Shown: piece after piece, positions 12,121-25,200 of the stretch | Layout of the letters: each line of letters begins with the position of its first letter | Position numbering within the stretch: the first letter of the stretch is position 1 | Source of the DNA: Oryzias latipes | Taxonomy: Eukaryota; Chordata; Actinopteri; Beloniformes; Adrianichthyidae | Direction: 5' to 3' | Assembly (NCBI RefSeq): GCF_002234675.1 | Contig: NC_019872.2 | Coordinates: 6,612,949 to 6,676,948 of the forward strand | Length of the DNA: 64,000 bases | Translations under genes and position numbers: made by a program | Notes under the pieces: generated by a model | The model's database searches: none | What the model was told of the DNA's origin: nothing | The model's input: only the letters and a program-made list of their open reading frames with translations

Positions 12121-12545
12121 CCAATATTCTACCGACTGTTTTCAGAAACACTTTATTATTGTAATAAATATTTGTTTCTAAAAGATTGGGAAGCTTATGT
12201 TTACAGTCATAGTCAGTAATTAACTGTTTTCAAGTATCTGTTGTTTTTGATAGGGATATCTGTTGTTCTTACCCTGGCAATTGGGAGCTTCTGGTTTACA
12301 GTCTAAAATGAAATAAATGGTCTGAATGCTTAAAGATATATTTATATGAAAGTTTTAAAGTGATACTTGTTCCTATAAGATCCTTTGCTTTATGTTAAAA
12401 AGGTCAAGTACAAGATTATTGTCCAGTAAAGAAAAGTTGTGCATTTCTAAAACAGAAACAAAAAGGAAATCTAAACTTTGTGTTACTGTACTATCGGGTA
12501 TCTGCATCGGCCGGAAAATTATATGGACCCATCCCTAATTTTTTA

Positions 12546-13354
12546 GACAGTATCTTTTTACCTGTTCCTAATTCATAACGACTTGAATAAAGGAATACTC
12601 ACTCATTTATGTAATTTTAAGCACAAAAAGCTTTACATATGCCCTCCATCATGATAAAAATGAACATGTTAAAAACACACAAAACAACACGATTTTCATT
12701 CAAATGGGTCTTTAACCGACAACTCAACAACATCGTTTGAGATTTAGCAGAGAGGAAGATCCATCAGAGACTTTCAAAGCAGAGTTTTGCTTAGTCGAAT
12801 AATCTTTTTTTTCAGTATAGAGCACATTCTGGAAATCTGATTCAGTGGAATATATTTACACTGACTTGAACTAACCTCGTTTTTAGGTTGGTACAACTCT
12901 GAAACGTTGAATAAATGATTTAAAAAATCTTTAACACAAAGTAATTTTGAAAAAGCAATGGTTCTAAAATTTCTTCAATCTTAAAATTTATATAATTAAA
13001 CACTGAGAAATATTATTCTTTCCACAGTGATGTGAAAATACTACAATGGCTGAGCTTTTTTTAGGCAACCTCCATCCTGAGAATCAGAACGCCTACCCTC
13101 ACCACGCAGCCTCCTCTAAAGATTAACATGATGGCTTATGTGCTGATAATTGCAATTTCCACTACCAGCCTCAACTACAAATCATTAACTTCTCCTGAAC
13201 TGTAATACCCAGGTACGTTGGCAGCATCTTTTTATTGCCATTTTAAAACCTGTGACGTTACTGATCATCAGACTCAGTCTTTTCTTATAGTCATTATGGC
13301 TCCCAGCTCCTCCATCTGCCACAGTAGTTCATTTTGGGCCAATTGTTCTGGAGG
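12546..13354. other. No gene recognised
   Basis: A/T-rich intergenic or intronic sequence with no recognisable exon or repeat end. Confidence 0.35.
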
Positions 13355-13362
13355 CAGTAAAG

Positions 13363-13534
13363 CAGGGGTGTCAAACTCCAGGCCTCGAGGGCCGACCTCC
13401 TGCTGGTTTTTCAGAAATCCAGCCTCATCTGCTGTTGATTACCTGGATCAGGTGTGTTTAGCCAATAAGGAGCTTCAATGGCAGGTTGGTTAGAAAACAT
13501 GCAGAACACCGGCCGTTGAAGTTTGACACCTGTG
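13363..13534. mobile_element. 172-bp hAT-like MITE
   Basis: Terminal repeats CAGGGGTGTCAAACT on the left and, reversed from the right, CACAGGTGTCAAACT. The flanking 8-bp duplication CAGTAAAG (13,355-13,362 and 13,535-13,542) is perfect. The interior (CCAGGCCTCGAGGGCCG ... GATTACCTGGATCAGGTGTG) is related to the MITE at 54,234-54,405 read in reverse. Non-coding. Confidence 0.85.
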
Positions 13535-14324
13535 CAGTAAAGGGTTTTAACCTTGGGGCAGGACATGGAATGAAGGGAAGGTAAAAAGGATAGGTGTAGA
13601 CAGCAGAAAAAAAACTGAAAGATTTCACAATGTGATGCACTTTGTGCATTAGCAACTTTGGAAAGTGACTCTTCCCGGAGAGATAAACTGAGTGTGGCTA
13701 GTAGACAAAGAAAACACTGACGTGATTGTACGGTTCATCTTTACTGTTATCTGATGCAATGCCACAGGGTAGATGATTCTCATTAAACTAGGATCTTTTG
13801 TAAACTGAGTGTGTTGGATTTGACATGAAATTAATATCCACTGACAGCAGGCTTATTTCACTCTAGATAGTAAATACTTCACTTTTAAACGGTTCAGAGA
13901 AAAGCAACACAAAGAGCTGAGGCCACAGGATATTTTAATTTTTAACTTTTTTCTTTTATTTAAAGAAATAATGTGAAATATACACCAGTGATCAATGTTT
14001 TTCCTTTTGCTAATAGTTCACTTATGGCATCAAGGTGATAAAACCATTAACGCTCCGATTACACAAACACTTGAAACCTTTGCCCCCAGACAAGTCAGTC
14101 AGACAGCTGTAAATGCCTTCTTTTTATTAAGAAACTTAACAGCAATATCAGCGGGCAGTTTCCCGGCTGAGGTCTGAGTGACAACCCTTCACCTACACAT
14201 TTTCATCAGGAGTCATCTGAATCCTTAGAGCAGATCATCATGAACCTGCTTCTTCTCCATTTGTCTCGAAAAGCAGACAGAACTCTAACTTCTATTTTAT
14301 CAGTGATGGTTAAAATGAAACAGA

Positions 14325-14640
14325 ACATCAATCGGGGACATTTCTGTGTGGAGTTATCATGTTCTCCCCGTGTATGCGTGGGTTTTTTCCGGGGTCTCCG
14401 GCTTCCTCCCACCGTCCAAAATAAACATGCTTCATAGGTTAATTGGTTAATTGGTCTAAACTGTCCCTAGGTGTGAGTGTGAGAGTGAATGGGTGCGTGA
14501 TTGAGGACATTCTACCCTGCGACAGAGTGGCTAACTGTCCAGGGTGTCCCCTGCCATCGCCCACAAGTGGCCGGGATAGGCTCCGGCAGCCCCGTGACCC
14601 CGAAAGGGAAAAAAAGGAATAGAAAATGAATGAATTAATG
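14325..14640 (+). repeat. 5'-truncated V-SINE copy
   Basis: Contains the central block TTCTGTGTGGAGTTATCATG then TTCTCCCCGTGTATGCGTGG, the CTTCCTCCCACCGTCC block and the CCGGGATAGGCTCCGGCAGC tail, ending in GAATGAATGAATGG. It matches the complete copy at 44,855-45,242 in reverse orientation. The tRNA-like head is missing. Confidence 0.75.
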
Positions 14641-17600
14641 AATGAATGGATTTTTGAAAAATAGAATCATTTGTTGTTCTTAGAAAAAGTCCTGCAATCA
14701 AAACTCCAAAAAATATCCCCACAATTTATGGTTTAACATTCAACTAAAAAAATAAAGGTAAAGTTTAGGGTGTATTTTTGAAAGCTTTTATGAGCAGGTT
14801 ACTTGCACTGATACAAACATGTGTAATTTGAGATTGCAATAATATAGGTCCTATAGGGCAATACAATACAATGGGCGTGGGTCCATCAGGAAGACAGTTA
14901 AACATGCAGACATTCCAGCCTGTCTTCAGGGTTCGTGTATCAGCCATTGTTGACCTCTGACACCTATTCTACCTCTATGGCCATCTGTTATGCAAGACCG
15001 TTAAAGGTCTCCACCTTCAGCCGCTCTGACACCACATCACAATTACAGACGAGTTAGTGAAAGAACAAAGGTTTTCCTTTTTCTATGTTACAAACTGCCA
15101 CAAGAAACAGCCCAGGAAACAAGACAAAAGTGTGCCGTAGACTAACTACTATCCGTCAATCAAGTGGACTACTCACTGCAAACATGCCTCTTGAACATAT
15201 TGTGGAAAATAGCCCACAGAAGACTCCCCACAACATGTGGAATGTCAGTGGGAGGTGGGCACACATGCATAAGATCAGTTGTGGTGGTCACAGTTCTGGA
15301 CAAACACGGGTATAGGCATCTTTCAAAGAGCTACACTGGTGCATTATTTAAGAAGATTTTTCCTATGTGGTAGTGTTGGTTCACTGCAGGGATGATTGTT
15401 TCTTTTCCAGGGTTGTGTTACGTTCACAATAGGCTCAGAAACGCGTGTTCAAGCGCGCACTTCCAATGAAAAGTCAATGTAAGCCCCCGTATATGGCCGT
15501 ATAGGCTTCAGCATTCAATACTCTGGCATTCAAGCTTTGCTACACACATTTCTAAGACCGTTTTAGGGCTCTACGCATAAAACGCAAGGCCACTGAACGC
15601 GTCAAAAGTTAAACCACTTGGGGTGTACTCAGACTAGAAGAATCCGTTGGTCCAGATCAAGTCCTGAACCTTGCGTATACTCTGTATTTAGATTGCTGTT
15701 AAGTGGACTTTCATGGTCTGTACTAAACCTTGTAAACAAAACCACATAACCAAAGATCTCTTTGCTTATTGGTCAGGAATTACAAAAGTGGGGCAAAGCA
15801 ACTAGAGGCAGAAATTATAAAATTCCTGAGCTTTGCAGTCCTGAAAATTTGTTTCCGATTATCTGGGGAAATTAACTTTAAGCGGACCAAATGTGTCCAG
15901 TCTGAATACACCCTTGAACTTTGACCAATCAGGGACCCTGATTTGGTAGAGACATATGGCTAGTGTCCTTTTCAAGACACAGAAGTGCCAACTGTTTGAA
16001 AATTGATCACTGAGAAAAAATCAAATTTTGTTTGTGCCCAGCCAGAATTATTGGACACCAAGTCTTTTATTTTTCAGAATAGAGTTGTGAAAAAAAAACC
16101 TTGAGCAAGATTTGTGAGATTTGCAAAGTTTCAATATTTCGCTCCAAGCCTCTTCCAACTGTGAGTACACACACTAGTATCAAATGACGACAGCCCAGTG
16201 TGGACATTGTATGCCAAAAACGCCTGCAAGAATGCCCGTTTAGCCTGTTCACATGTCTGGTGTGTATGTAGCATAATAGTTGGCAACACAGCATTGTGAC
16301 AAAATCAAGATACTTGACTAAAAAGCAAACTTTGCAAAACCGTTAGCATGGAGGTAAACAGTAAATTAATACTCTCCAGATTGTTTTCCGTCACATCCTT
16401 CACATGATGGACTGCTGAGTTTCCTTTTCAAAGTTCTCGTTTCCATTGTTTGATACCTAACCCCCATTGTTCTGCCTGTGTTGTATTCTGTAACTCTCTA
16501 ATCCTTCAAGAAGCTGTAACTTGAATATGAAAGCTGCCTTTTCCCCTCTTTCTACACTATCAAATGATCAACCCGGATTTTCTTATCAGTGTTTGATGTG
16601 ACTATCAAACTGCCATGATGTAATGCATTGTAGGGCTGACAAAACACTGTTGTGTAGCCATGTCAACACTCTAAAGTGTATATTAACCAATTTAACCACC
16701 TTTTCAGGGACATTCATGCCAAAATAATCCAACACCACATGACTGCAAATATGTTGATCAATATCGCCAAATCAAATCTAATAGTTTTGATGGAAGAACA
16801 TCAAAAAGTCTTTTTGCATTTTCTCCAGAGGTTTTTCACTAACTTTATCTTTTTATAAAAACAGATAAAATTGCTCTCAGCTTGTGAACACTTATTTTGA
16901 TTAGGTGTTGTCACTAATTATAGTAATCAGTCTGAGTAAAACGTATCAACCTAAGAAAAAAAATGACCCGTGCCTATATCTGTTTCTTTCCATCACAAAA
17001 GAAAGACATATCCGTTTTCATGGAAGTCATCATGCAGTTTGCGAGAGGATAGGGTGGAGTTACAGAAAACCTCCAGGACCTTACAGGAAAACCAGAACAA
17101 TAAGAGTAAAACTAAAAGAAACTATGACACCTACTTGTTGAAGCTACTCTGTTAAGATGTAAGTAATGTCACACGGATTGTTAATAATCTGATTATGGTA
17201 GCACTTACTTCATTTGTGTCTGTGTGTAATCCCATTTTATTTGTGTTAGTCATGCTGTCATGTATGTGGCATTCCTCCAATAGTCATTCATTCTATAGGC
17301 TGAGTTACACTAGTTTACAGAAACCGTGTCTATCTGAATACATTTATGTGCATCATTCTGGTACAATACAAGCTAATCCTTCAAAGTATGTCCAATCTAA
17401 AAAATAAAAAAAACAGACAGATTAGTTTGTGGTTACCAGATGTGGCGTTGACAAGGGAGTGCCGGTGAAATCACACAGCTTTCACGCAGCGGTCATCATA
17501 TACCTCCAGATTAAAGAGAAGGGCTGATTAAAGAGAACAATGCAGCAGCCTGTTGTTTACTCACACAGGATTGTGGAATCAGCTGCACTGTCTGGAGGAA

Positions 17601-20240
17601 CGCTGTGTCGCAGCAGTTAGGTTCAGGGATTCACACAGCACCTGTTCGGCCTCTGTTACGACCTCACAGAAAGAACAGTGCAGAGGCACGACGATGGGAG
17701 GAAAATTTGCTGCTTTGTTTCATGAAAGCGGCGTTTTCAGTATACAGACCCTATGAACAGATTTACACGGATTGGAAAAAACCATTCACTGTATGTAAGA
17801 GCTGAACCGAGCAAGTTGCGGCATCACCAAGGAAAATGCTTGACTTTTAGCTTCAATTAAAGAAAGTCAATTCAGTCGCCATTTTATCGCGATGTGAATG
17901 TTGCCACGTTGGAGCCAGAAATTGTCACTAAGCAGTGATTGGTCCGAGTTGTTCTGAGACAGCATTGCTACAGCAACCACTCTCACCAATCAGGAGTGAG
18001 CTTGTTGAAGTCCACACCCCTACCATTTGAAAGCGGACTACACAAAATCTGTCGATCAAACGTTTTGACTACACGATCTGAGACTGCATACCATACTTTT
18101 TATGAGGAGTCTGATTGGTCAGTTTATAACTTGAATAACTTGCACTACAGAATCAACATTATGAAAAAAATTAGGAACAGTGAGAACATGTTAAAGAAAA
18201 ATGGTAGCAGACCAAGACCATGGTTATTCTGACAAATACAATGACTGAGTAATAGCTGTTTATTTCTCTATAGAAGTGTATGGGCTTTTGGTTTCTTGGA
18301 ACCAGCGGCACTTCCTATTTGGAACGTGAGGGGGGAGGGGTCACTCAGTACAGTTCCCATAACCAGAAAATGGAAATAACACTAAAACCCCAAACTTTCT
18401 AAATACAAAGTTAAAAAGGAAACAAATAACTACTATTCAATACAAACGTTTCATTAAACTGCAATGCACTATCAGATAAATTAAACTCTAAATTTATGCA
18501 ACAAATTTGAACTGGTTCAATCTCAAAACCTGCAAGTCAATCAAAATGGGAGCAAGCATCTGATTGTTAAATAAAAAATTAGCAATTACTTTAGGTATTC
18601 ATCTTTTTGGAAATCAGTAAATATGTCTCCAGAGGACACCAACAGAAATAATAGTCTGTGGTGATCCTATATCAACAAAACTTAAGTAATCCTTGAGGAG
18701 GTGGAGATATGGAAAGGTCACAGAAAGAATGTAAACACTTGGGTCACAACCCCTCACTTGCTCCAACAGTAAATCACCTCTTTTTATGTTCTCCTTTTCT
18801 AAATTAAAACTGTGGCCACATTGAATTTATGTATTTTTGTTTTCTGAATTCTCGTTTCTATTAGGAGAGCCAAAAAACAGACAAAAGGATAAAAAACAAG
18901 CGTGACATGATGGATTGTATTTTTACACTCCGGGTATGTTTACAAGTATTCCCCCCATCCCACACAACTCTTTGTATTTTAAAGGCTTTTCTTTTACTTG
19001 TTTACATCTCTTGTTTCACACGTTCCTTGTTCATCGTTCTTCCAATAAAAAGAAACTGAGCTTTTGCAGACACTCCCCCCTATATGTGATCCCCAAATGT
19101 GTGGAAATTCCACTCACTTTGGTGTTGTGGAAAGCACTGAGATTCCTATCTTCGTCTAATTTGATCAAAGCAGCTGTGTTGGCTTAGCTGCATTCTTGGT
19201 GCACGCATCTCTGAGCGTAAAAGCAAACATTATTCTGACACAAACATCAATTATGATCTGTGCATCTCTGTGCTTCCCTTTGGGATGGTAATGTGGGCCC
19301 ATCGCCATATATTAGGATAGAGAGTAACCCCCTGACCAGCATCAGCACACACAGAGGCCCCAGTGTTCTCCTCTGCACCCACCATCTGACTGACGACCTG
19401 CATGAGTGCATCCCTCTCTGCCACAGCACAGAATGCCAGTGTCTGGTTTCCAAACCAGCAACCCTGCCACTGCCTTTTGTTCCCATTAAATAAAACATAG
19501 CCATAGTCATTTAGCAAAAAGCTAGCTCCCCCGTGCATAATTCACAAGCAGGTATCAATTGGAGTCAGGACTATGGGGTTAAACCGGGACAGTTTGTTGG
19601 CGCCTCTGTTTGTACAACACCTGATTATGACAACTGCAATTAAATGAGGTGATAACGGTAGTCAGAGCTACTTCTGCTCCCTAAAGGTTAGTAGACACCC
19701 AATTATGTAAAAAGTTACAATTATTTTAAGAACACATAGTCATATTTTAAAATAGACTACTTCTTGTTTTGCCAAACTTCGTTAAAATACATTGAAATAA
19801 AAGGCGCTAATAAACCAGTCATTACGTTGATGCTACACCAACGTTCTCTTCTATGTATCTTAGTAACAAAAAGCAAACTCACGGTTTGGGAGGACTGAGC
19901 ACAGCGAAAAATGTAGCCGAACTCAAGGGCAAAACTTCACAAACTAAAACAACAACGAGAGGAAAACTTTATACTGTTTTTGATAAAACTATCGTGTGAA
20001 TTTATTTACCAAAGACAAATAACAAAAAGGTGACCGTTGACAGCAAAAAGCTCGAGAAAAGCACTTCGATACAACGCACCTGCTGCTCACTATTTAACTT
20101 AACGGACCTACCGATTCCCGGTGACTTTGAAGGTTTCCGCTTGTACTCCTGCTTTCCGTTTCAGTCTTCTTCTTTTATTATTATTTTTTATAAACAAGTA
20201 AAAGTGCCACCCAAACGGAGCAAGCGGCTCTCTGTGGAGT
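14641..20240. other. Long stretch without a recognised gene
   Basis: No exon of a known gene is seen. Parts look like unclassified fish repeats, for example about 15,420-15,640 (GCGCGCACTTCCAATGAAAA and a TTTTAGGGCTCTACGCATAA block) and 17,880-18,350. The segment 19,250-19,540 is open in two minus frames and one plus frame, but has no clear acceptor and no recognisable domain. Confidence 0.4.
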
Positions 20241-20289
20241 GCAGCGTCCAGTAATAACCTTCCCTTTTCCTCTACTCGCAGCTAGCTTA

Positions 20290-20420
20290 CCTTATTCCCG
20301 GGGGGGACAGAGGCGGATGAAAGGTAAGCGAGGCTTAAAGTGGCCAATCAGATACCGAGGGAGGCGGGACTTTTAGGAATGATCGCGATTTAATTGGTCA
20401 GTTTGTGCTAACGGCGAAAT
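20290..20420. promoter_or_regulatory. Promoter-like patch, gene unknown
   Basis: A G/C-richer patch with GCCAATCAG at about 20,343, ATTGGTCAG at about 20,394 and a CpG-bearing core. A splice donor on the minus strand (AAG before GTAAGC, exon border 20,291) and another on the plus strand (AAAG before GTAAGC, border 20,323) lie back to back. It may be the first exon and promoter of a gene whose remaining exons are outside the window or unrecognised. Confidence 0.3.
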
Positions 20421-20939
20421 GGTGAAGAAATGAACTTTCCCTGTTTGGAGTCAGAAAAGTTTAACTTAAATTATGAAAGATGCAGACATAGAAGTTGTTG
20501 TTTTTAGTTTGAACTAATTAGAATAGGAAAAATTAGACAACTTAGTTTTATAAATTAAGTTTGAATTAATTTGAATTCATGAAGTCAATGTCTAAGGAGT
20601 ACAAGGAAAAAAATTACAATTGCAAAGAATAGAAGGAAAAATGTGTTCAATCTACTAGTTTGAAAAAAACAGACAAAACGGATTTAGAAATATTTAAAAT
20701 GTGTCAATGATCAATAAAACGTCAAGCACAGAAGTCACAAGAGGCAGGAAACCAAATATGCTGTAGAATGCACCCTTAAATGTCTACCCTCTCTTGCATG
20801 CACATTTTTGGATAAAGCATGCACTAAAAAGATCATCAGAAAGTACCTTGGTTACAACTTTACCACTTAAAACAGCCAAGAAAACAGAGAAGTATGAGTT
20901 ATGTATTAACAAAACTATTTAACAAAAAATGTCTAAGAG

Positions 20940-21425
20940 GGTCTACACTTTCTGCATATCCCGTCAGGGGTTGCCACACCGAATCACTGATTCACACAGG
21001 TGGTTGGCAGAGATTTTTAGGCTGGATGCTCTCCCTGACACAACCGTGTATGTTATCCGGGCAAGGGACCAGCACAGGGGGACCCAGACTTGGGCCCCCT
21101 TCTGGCAGTAGCCCAAAGTACAATCAGCATAAACCTCTTCAAATGCTTTTGTGGTACACAGAACAGAATAGAGGTGATTTCTTTTGCTTTTGAAGTGAAC
21201 AGCTGAGGTAAAATTTTCAATTGATCAGAGTTTATTTTTTTACTTTTTAACTGAGCGGCTGGATGCCTCAGTTGGCTGGTCCCCAGCCCGGCTAAAACAC
21301 AGGGTTGTGTCAGGAAGAGCATCCAGCCTAGAAACCTCTGCCAAACCACCTATGCGACTCAGTGAAAGCAGATTGCTGTGGCGACCCCTGACGGGATATG
21401 CAGAAAGGTAAACGAGTCTCTTATA
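20940..21425. repeat. Inverted pair of LINE-tail-like repeats
   Basis: The left copy (about 20,940-21,075) reads TTTCTGCATATCCCGTCAGG, GGTTGGCAGAG, AGGCTGGATGCTCTCCCTGA. The right copy (about 21,270-21,425), reverse-complemented, reads the same words with few changes. About 190 bp separates them. The CCCGTCAGGGGT(C/T)GCCAC block resembles the 3' tails of a fish LINE family, related to 51,721-51,750. Confidence 0.65.
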
Positions 21426-21429
21426 AACT

Positions 21430-22209
21430 GAAGGTGAATGAGTATTTATGTATTTATTCAGGGTCATGCAGATTTAAAAATAATGAAAACAACAGATATC
21501 ATTGGAACATTTAGCCTTCCTCTATCTTTTTATTTTTTATTTTAAACAAAAGTCTCCCCCAGCTAATTATGTCCTCTACTACCATAATTGCTTACACAAA
21601 CATAAACAAACGGATGGGCAGTATCAGCTCTTGTCCACATGGTGGCTTTTTTCAGGCTGAGAGGTTATTTTCTTCTTTACAGCAACCGCCACAATGTGGA
21701 CTGTACTGCACTTTATTGCTGTAGACAATATCCCTAAGCATATTTTTTAATAACCAGCAAGAAATGTAAAATACTTTCCCTTTCAAAAATAAGTTTGATT
21801 TCACCTTCAATGCAAAAATGTGGAGACTCCATTCCATGAAAATATTATTGTGGTAATGGTACAGTCAACTTAAAGATTTAAGTTTCTGCTTTTGTTCTTA
21901 ATGCAAATTCCTACAAAATATCCACTTTATGCACATTTAATTTGTTCTATTACATAGAATTTTGCTAACTTGATTCAGTACAATAAAAGCAAAAAAACAA
22001 CAACTTTAAAATGGCCTCTATTTGATCACTAATATATTTTTGATAATTTAAATTAAATATGCAGTTTCCTCGCATTTATCCTACTTTTTCCACATCAAGT
22101 TGGTATAATTTTGCTCCGTGCTAATCAAGTTTGTTCATTTGTGCCTTAGAAAAATCTTTAAATGTACATTTTTAACCTGTCAGCTACCAAAGAAAAAGCA
22201 GAAGATACT
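21430..22209. other. A/T-rich intergenic sequence
   Basis: Between the inverted repeat pair and the inferred 3' end of AFF4. No gene recognised. Confidence 0.35.
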
Positions 22210-25200
22210 TAAACATATTCATATATATTTTATTCTCAATACAGCAAAATACAAAGAATATTCAGGACAGACTCATTAGTCACAATTAATACTCACTTCA
22301 CAAGAATGTTCTTAAATTACATAACCTAAGTTTGAGGATCAAACTTTATGAGTACCTTGAATCATATTGCATCCATCATATATATCATCTTTGTCAACAG
22401 ATCTCTTAAAACTAGTCCAGTTTAAATTATTGTATATATCGTTTGCTGATAGTCTCACTATGGAGACGAGGTTAAAATAAAATAAAAAGGGGGGTGTGTT
22501 ATTCAACATACTGTATAAACTGCTACAGCTGTTCTGAAGTGTGCAGAAACCTCTTGTTTCCTAAACACGTTGGACCAATTCTTATTAAAAAAAAAAGGAC
22601 AGTTAATACATAATTCTCTCTTGAGGAAGAAAGAGACAACAGACTATACATGCAGTTCATACGTCCATCTCATGAGCTCAAACAATTTACATTTAAAGTA
22701 CGCAGCTCCGAGTCAATCACAGAAGAGACGGAAATATTAACACTTTGGAGACGATAATTAAGTCCCAAACAAGATACTATGACACAGTGAAGGAATAAGA
22801 CAAAGGATACGAGCACATAGAGCAAATCAATCTGATATACAGTGTTAATAGATTAGGATGCCATCTCTAACAACTTTGAGGAGGAAAGAACATAGAAAAA
22901 ACCCACAGGAGGAAAAAAAAAATGTGCATGTAGGATCTCACAATATATTTACAGCATTGTGTACGTTTAATAAAAATGTCAACCTGTAGTAGAAATCCAC
23001 CCTTAAAGAAATGTTATATTTACAATTTATACAATTGTATTTAAATAGAAACATGCAAGTGTTACCAATTTCCTACTAAAAGTCAAATAAAATTAAAAAA
23101 ACACCTCATCTTACCCTGGATTCTTTAAAGTTAGAATTAATTACTAATTACAATGAAAATCTCATCATAAACAATACATATACATCTTCCTATTTCTTAA
23201 AATGGAACTCCGTAAAAAGGCAAAATAGTAAAGAAATAGCGCAAAAGGGGCAGAAAAAATAAATAAGTGAGTAGCAAACTGTTAAAAATTATTTTTTTTG
23301 TTCGTTTTAAAAAACATTTTACGTATAAGATAGCGTATAGGGAACACAAGGTGCCAACTTCAACTTGCAATTGTACCAGTGTATGAAGACATTGTCTGAG
23401 CTGGCAAAACTCACTTCCTACAAGAAAAGTTGCCTCCAGCTTTTAAATACAAAATGGCTCAGAGCCATATGTGTTTGGTTATACAAAAAAAAAAAACTAT
23501 TTACATACATTTACTAAACTAGTACACAAAAATTGCAAAAGCTGAAGGCCTTGGACATTTGAGTAAAAGGTTTCTCACTGAGACGGGAAAAGAAAAACTT
23601 AAGAGGGAGCCTTCTTGTTTTTCAAAAATCCTGCATAGATTAAAAGAATACCTCCTTTGACTTGCTCTTTTTCAAGTTTAAGAGAAAATAACAGTATCTC
23701 CCTCTTCCAATAAAGGCAGGGAGCCAGTGAAGAGTAAAAAAAAAAAGCTGGACCAAACAGTAATTTTCTGCGATTTAATTTAAAAAGCTCAATATGCCTA
23801 AAACACATTTCACACTTTCCTTTAGAGTTAAAACAAAAAATGATTATATTAGGAGTTTATTATCAAAATACTATTTGGCCCAGGATTTCCAGCATGTTTT
23901 ATTCCATTAAGGTAAATGAATGAGGAGGAAAAAAAAAAGGACAGATCCTCCTACTATTGAAGATGACACCCAATCCACCTGGAAGCATCGTTAACACCTT
24001 CACCGAAACAAAAACAACAAAAGTCCATGACGAGCAGTGACTTAAAGACGGCAGAATCAATCGAAACGCAGGTATACATTTACTCAATGTTGTCATTTTA
24101 CTTTTGTGTAAGACATGCATGATTGAGTTGATTTAAATAGGAACAATTACATCAAAAAATACTTTTGCTTTCTCCCCTGTTGAAATTTAGCATTTATTTG
24201 GCCATAAGACAAAAGAATCTCAGTATATAAATAGAATCCGTATATGTTTTTATAATTCTCATCTGCAATACACAGTTATAGATTTTAAACTCTGTCATAT
24301 AAACGCAACACTTCTAATTTCCTTCACTAATGCGGTTCTCATCCTAAACAATATATTCGCTTTCATCTAATCTCGCCAAATTAGTTTCTATACCCTGCAA
24401 CGTAATGGTGGACCACCATGTAGAATACTTCCACAGTCCCTGCTGTTCTGAATATACTGACAAAAAAAAAACAACCGAAAAACATGTGTACTTCTACAAG
24501 AAAGGGTTCTAGCTTGGTGACAATTTGAAGACGACGTGGCTACAAGAGGAACGACATTTAATGGTATTTGAATTTCAAAGCTACCGAAGGCAAAACATCA
24601 TGTGGCTAATAGAAAATTGAATGAAAGTCCATCATCTAACAGTCCCTGCAGCTTTACAAAGAGGAGCAGAGCGTCTTTCAGAGCCATAATAAGGGAAATA
24701 ACTTAACATTTCATTGGTTAGCAGGCCAGAAAAAGCTTCTGATTTCAACAGATAAAATGCGTGGGTTAATATAGTTTTTAAAAGAATATTTTATAAATAT
24801 AGGATTCAAAAATATCAATCTGGTGTAGACGTGAACCTTTCCTCCTCCGCCTCTTGAGGCGTTGAAAATTGATGAAGTCAGAGGAAACGAACAGCAATTA
24901 TTGGTTATTTTAGTAACTTAAAAAGACCTGAAATTGCAGTAAAAATATAAATGTTGCCAGTTTCCAATACTTGTTAAATAACTAAAATATACATTAGAAG
25001 AACTGTGGCAATAGCTTTAAAAGAAACAAAAACACCAAAACGCAAAAAAACAATTGGATGATAGTTTTCCTGTAGCTCACATACAAGGCACAAAAATGAC
25101 TAGGAGAAACCTTCAGTTTAAAGCACCTTTGGTGTTCCTGGGAGGTACTTTGGTGAAACAAAGTCAAATAAACTGTCGTAACCTAAAGAAGCCTATTAAC

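Larger units (their letters stand above)
7478..12125 (+). mobile_element. Ty3/Gypsy chromovirus-type LTR retrotransposon, Tf1/sushi group, recent but protease-deleted
   Basis: A complete LTR-to-LTR insertion (7483-12,120, 4,638 bp) flanked by a perfect 5-bp duplication CCAAT (7478-7482 and 12,121-12,125). The two 476-bp LTRs differ at one position by eye (7906 versus 12,068), so the insertion is young. Between them lie gag, then reverse transcriptase, RNase H, integrase and a C-terminal chromodomain, in the order of Ty3/Gypsy chromoviruses. A purine tract GAGAGGGGGG (11,632-11,641) sits just before the 3' LTR. The protease region between the gag zinc knuckle and the reverse transcriptase is absent, so this copy should not be autonomous. 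The gag resembles that of sushi elements, the group from which mammalian PEG10/RTL genes derive (family knowledge). Confidence 0.93.
7390..12537. mobile_element. Older TIR element (hAT-like) that hosts the LTR retrotransposon
   Basis: The left end reads TAGGGATGGGCGATAT (from 7390). The right end, reverse-complemented, reads TAGGGATGGGTCCATAT (ending 12,537). T-rich flanks ATTTTTTT (7381-7388) and ATTTTTTA (12,538-12,545) look like a decayed 8-bp target duplication. The LTR element occupies 7483-12,120, so the host element itself is only about 0.5 kb. No coding sequence remains in it. Confidence 0.6.
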
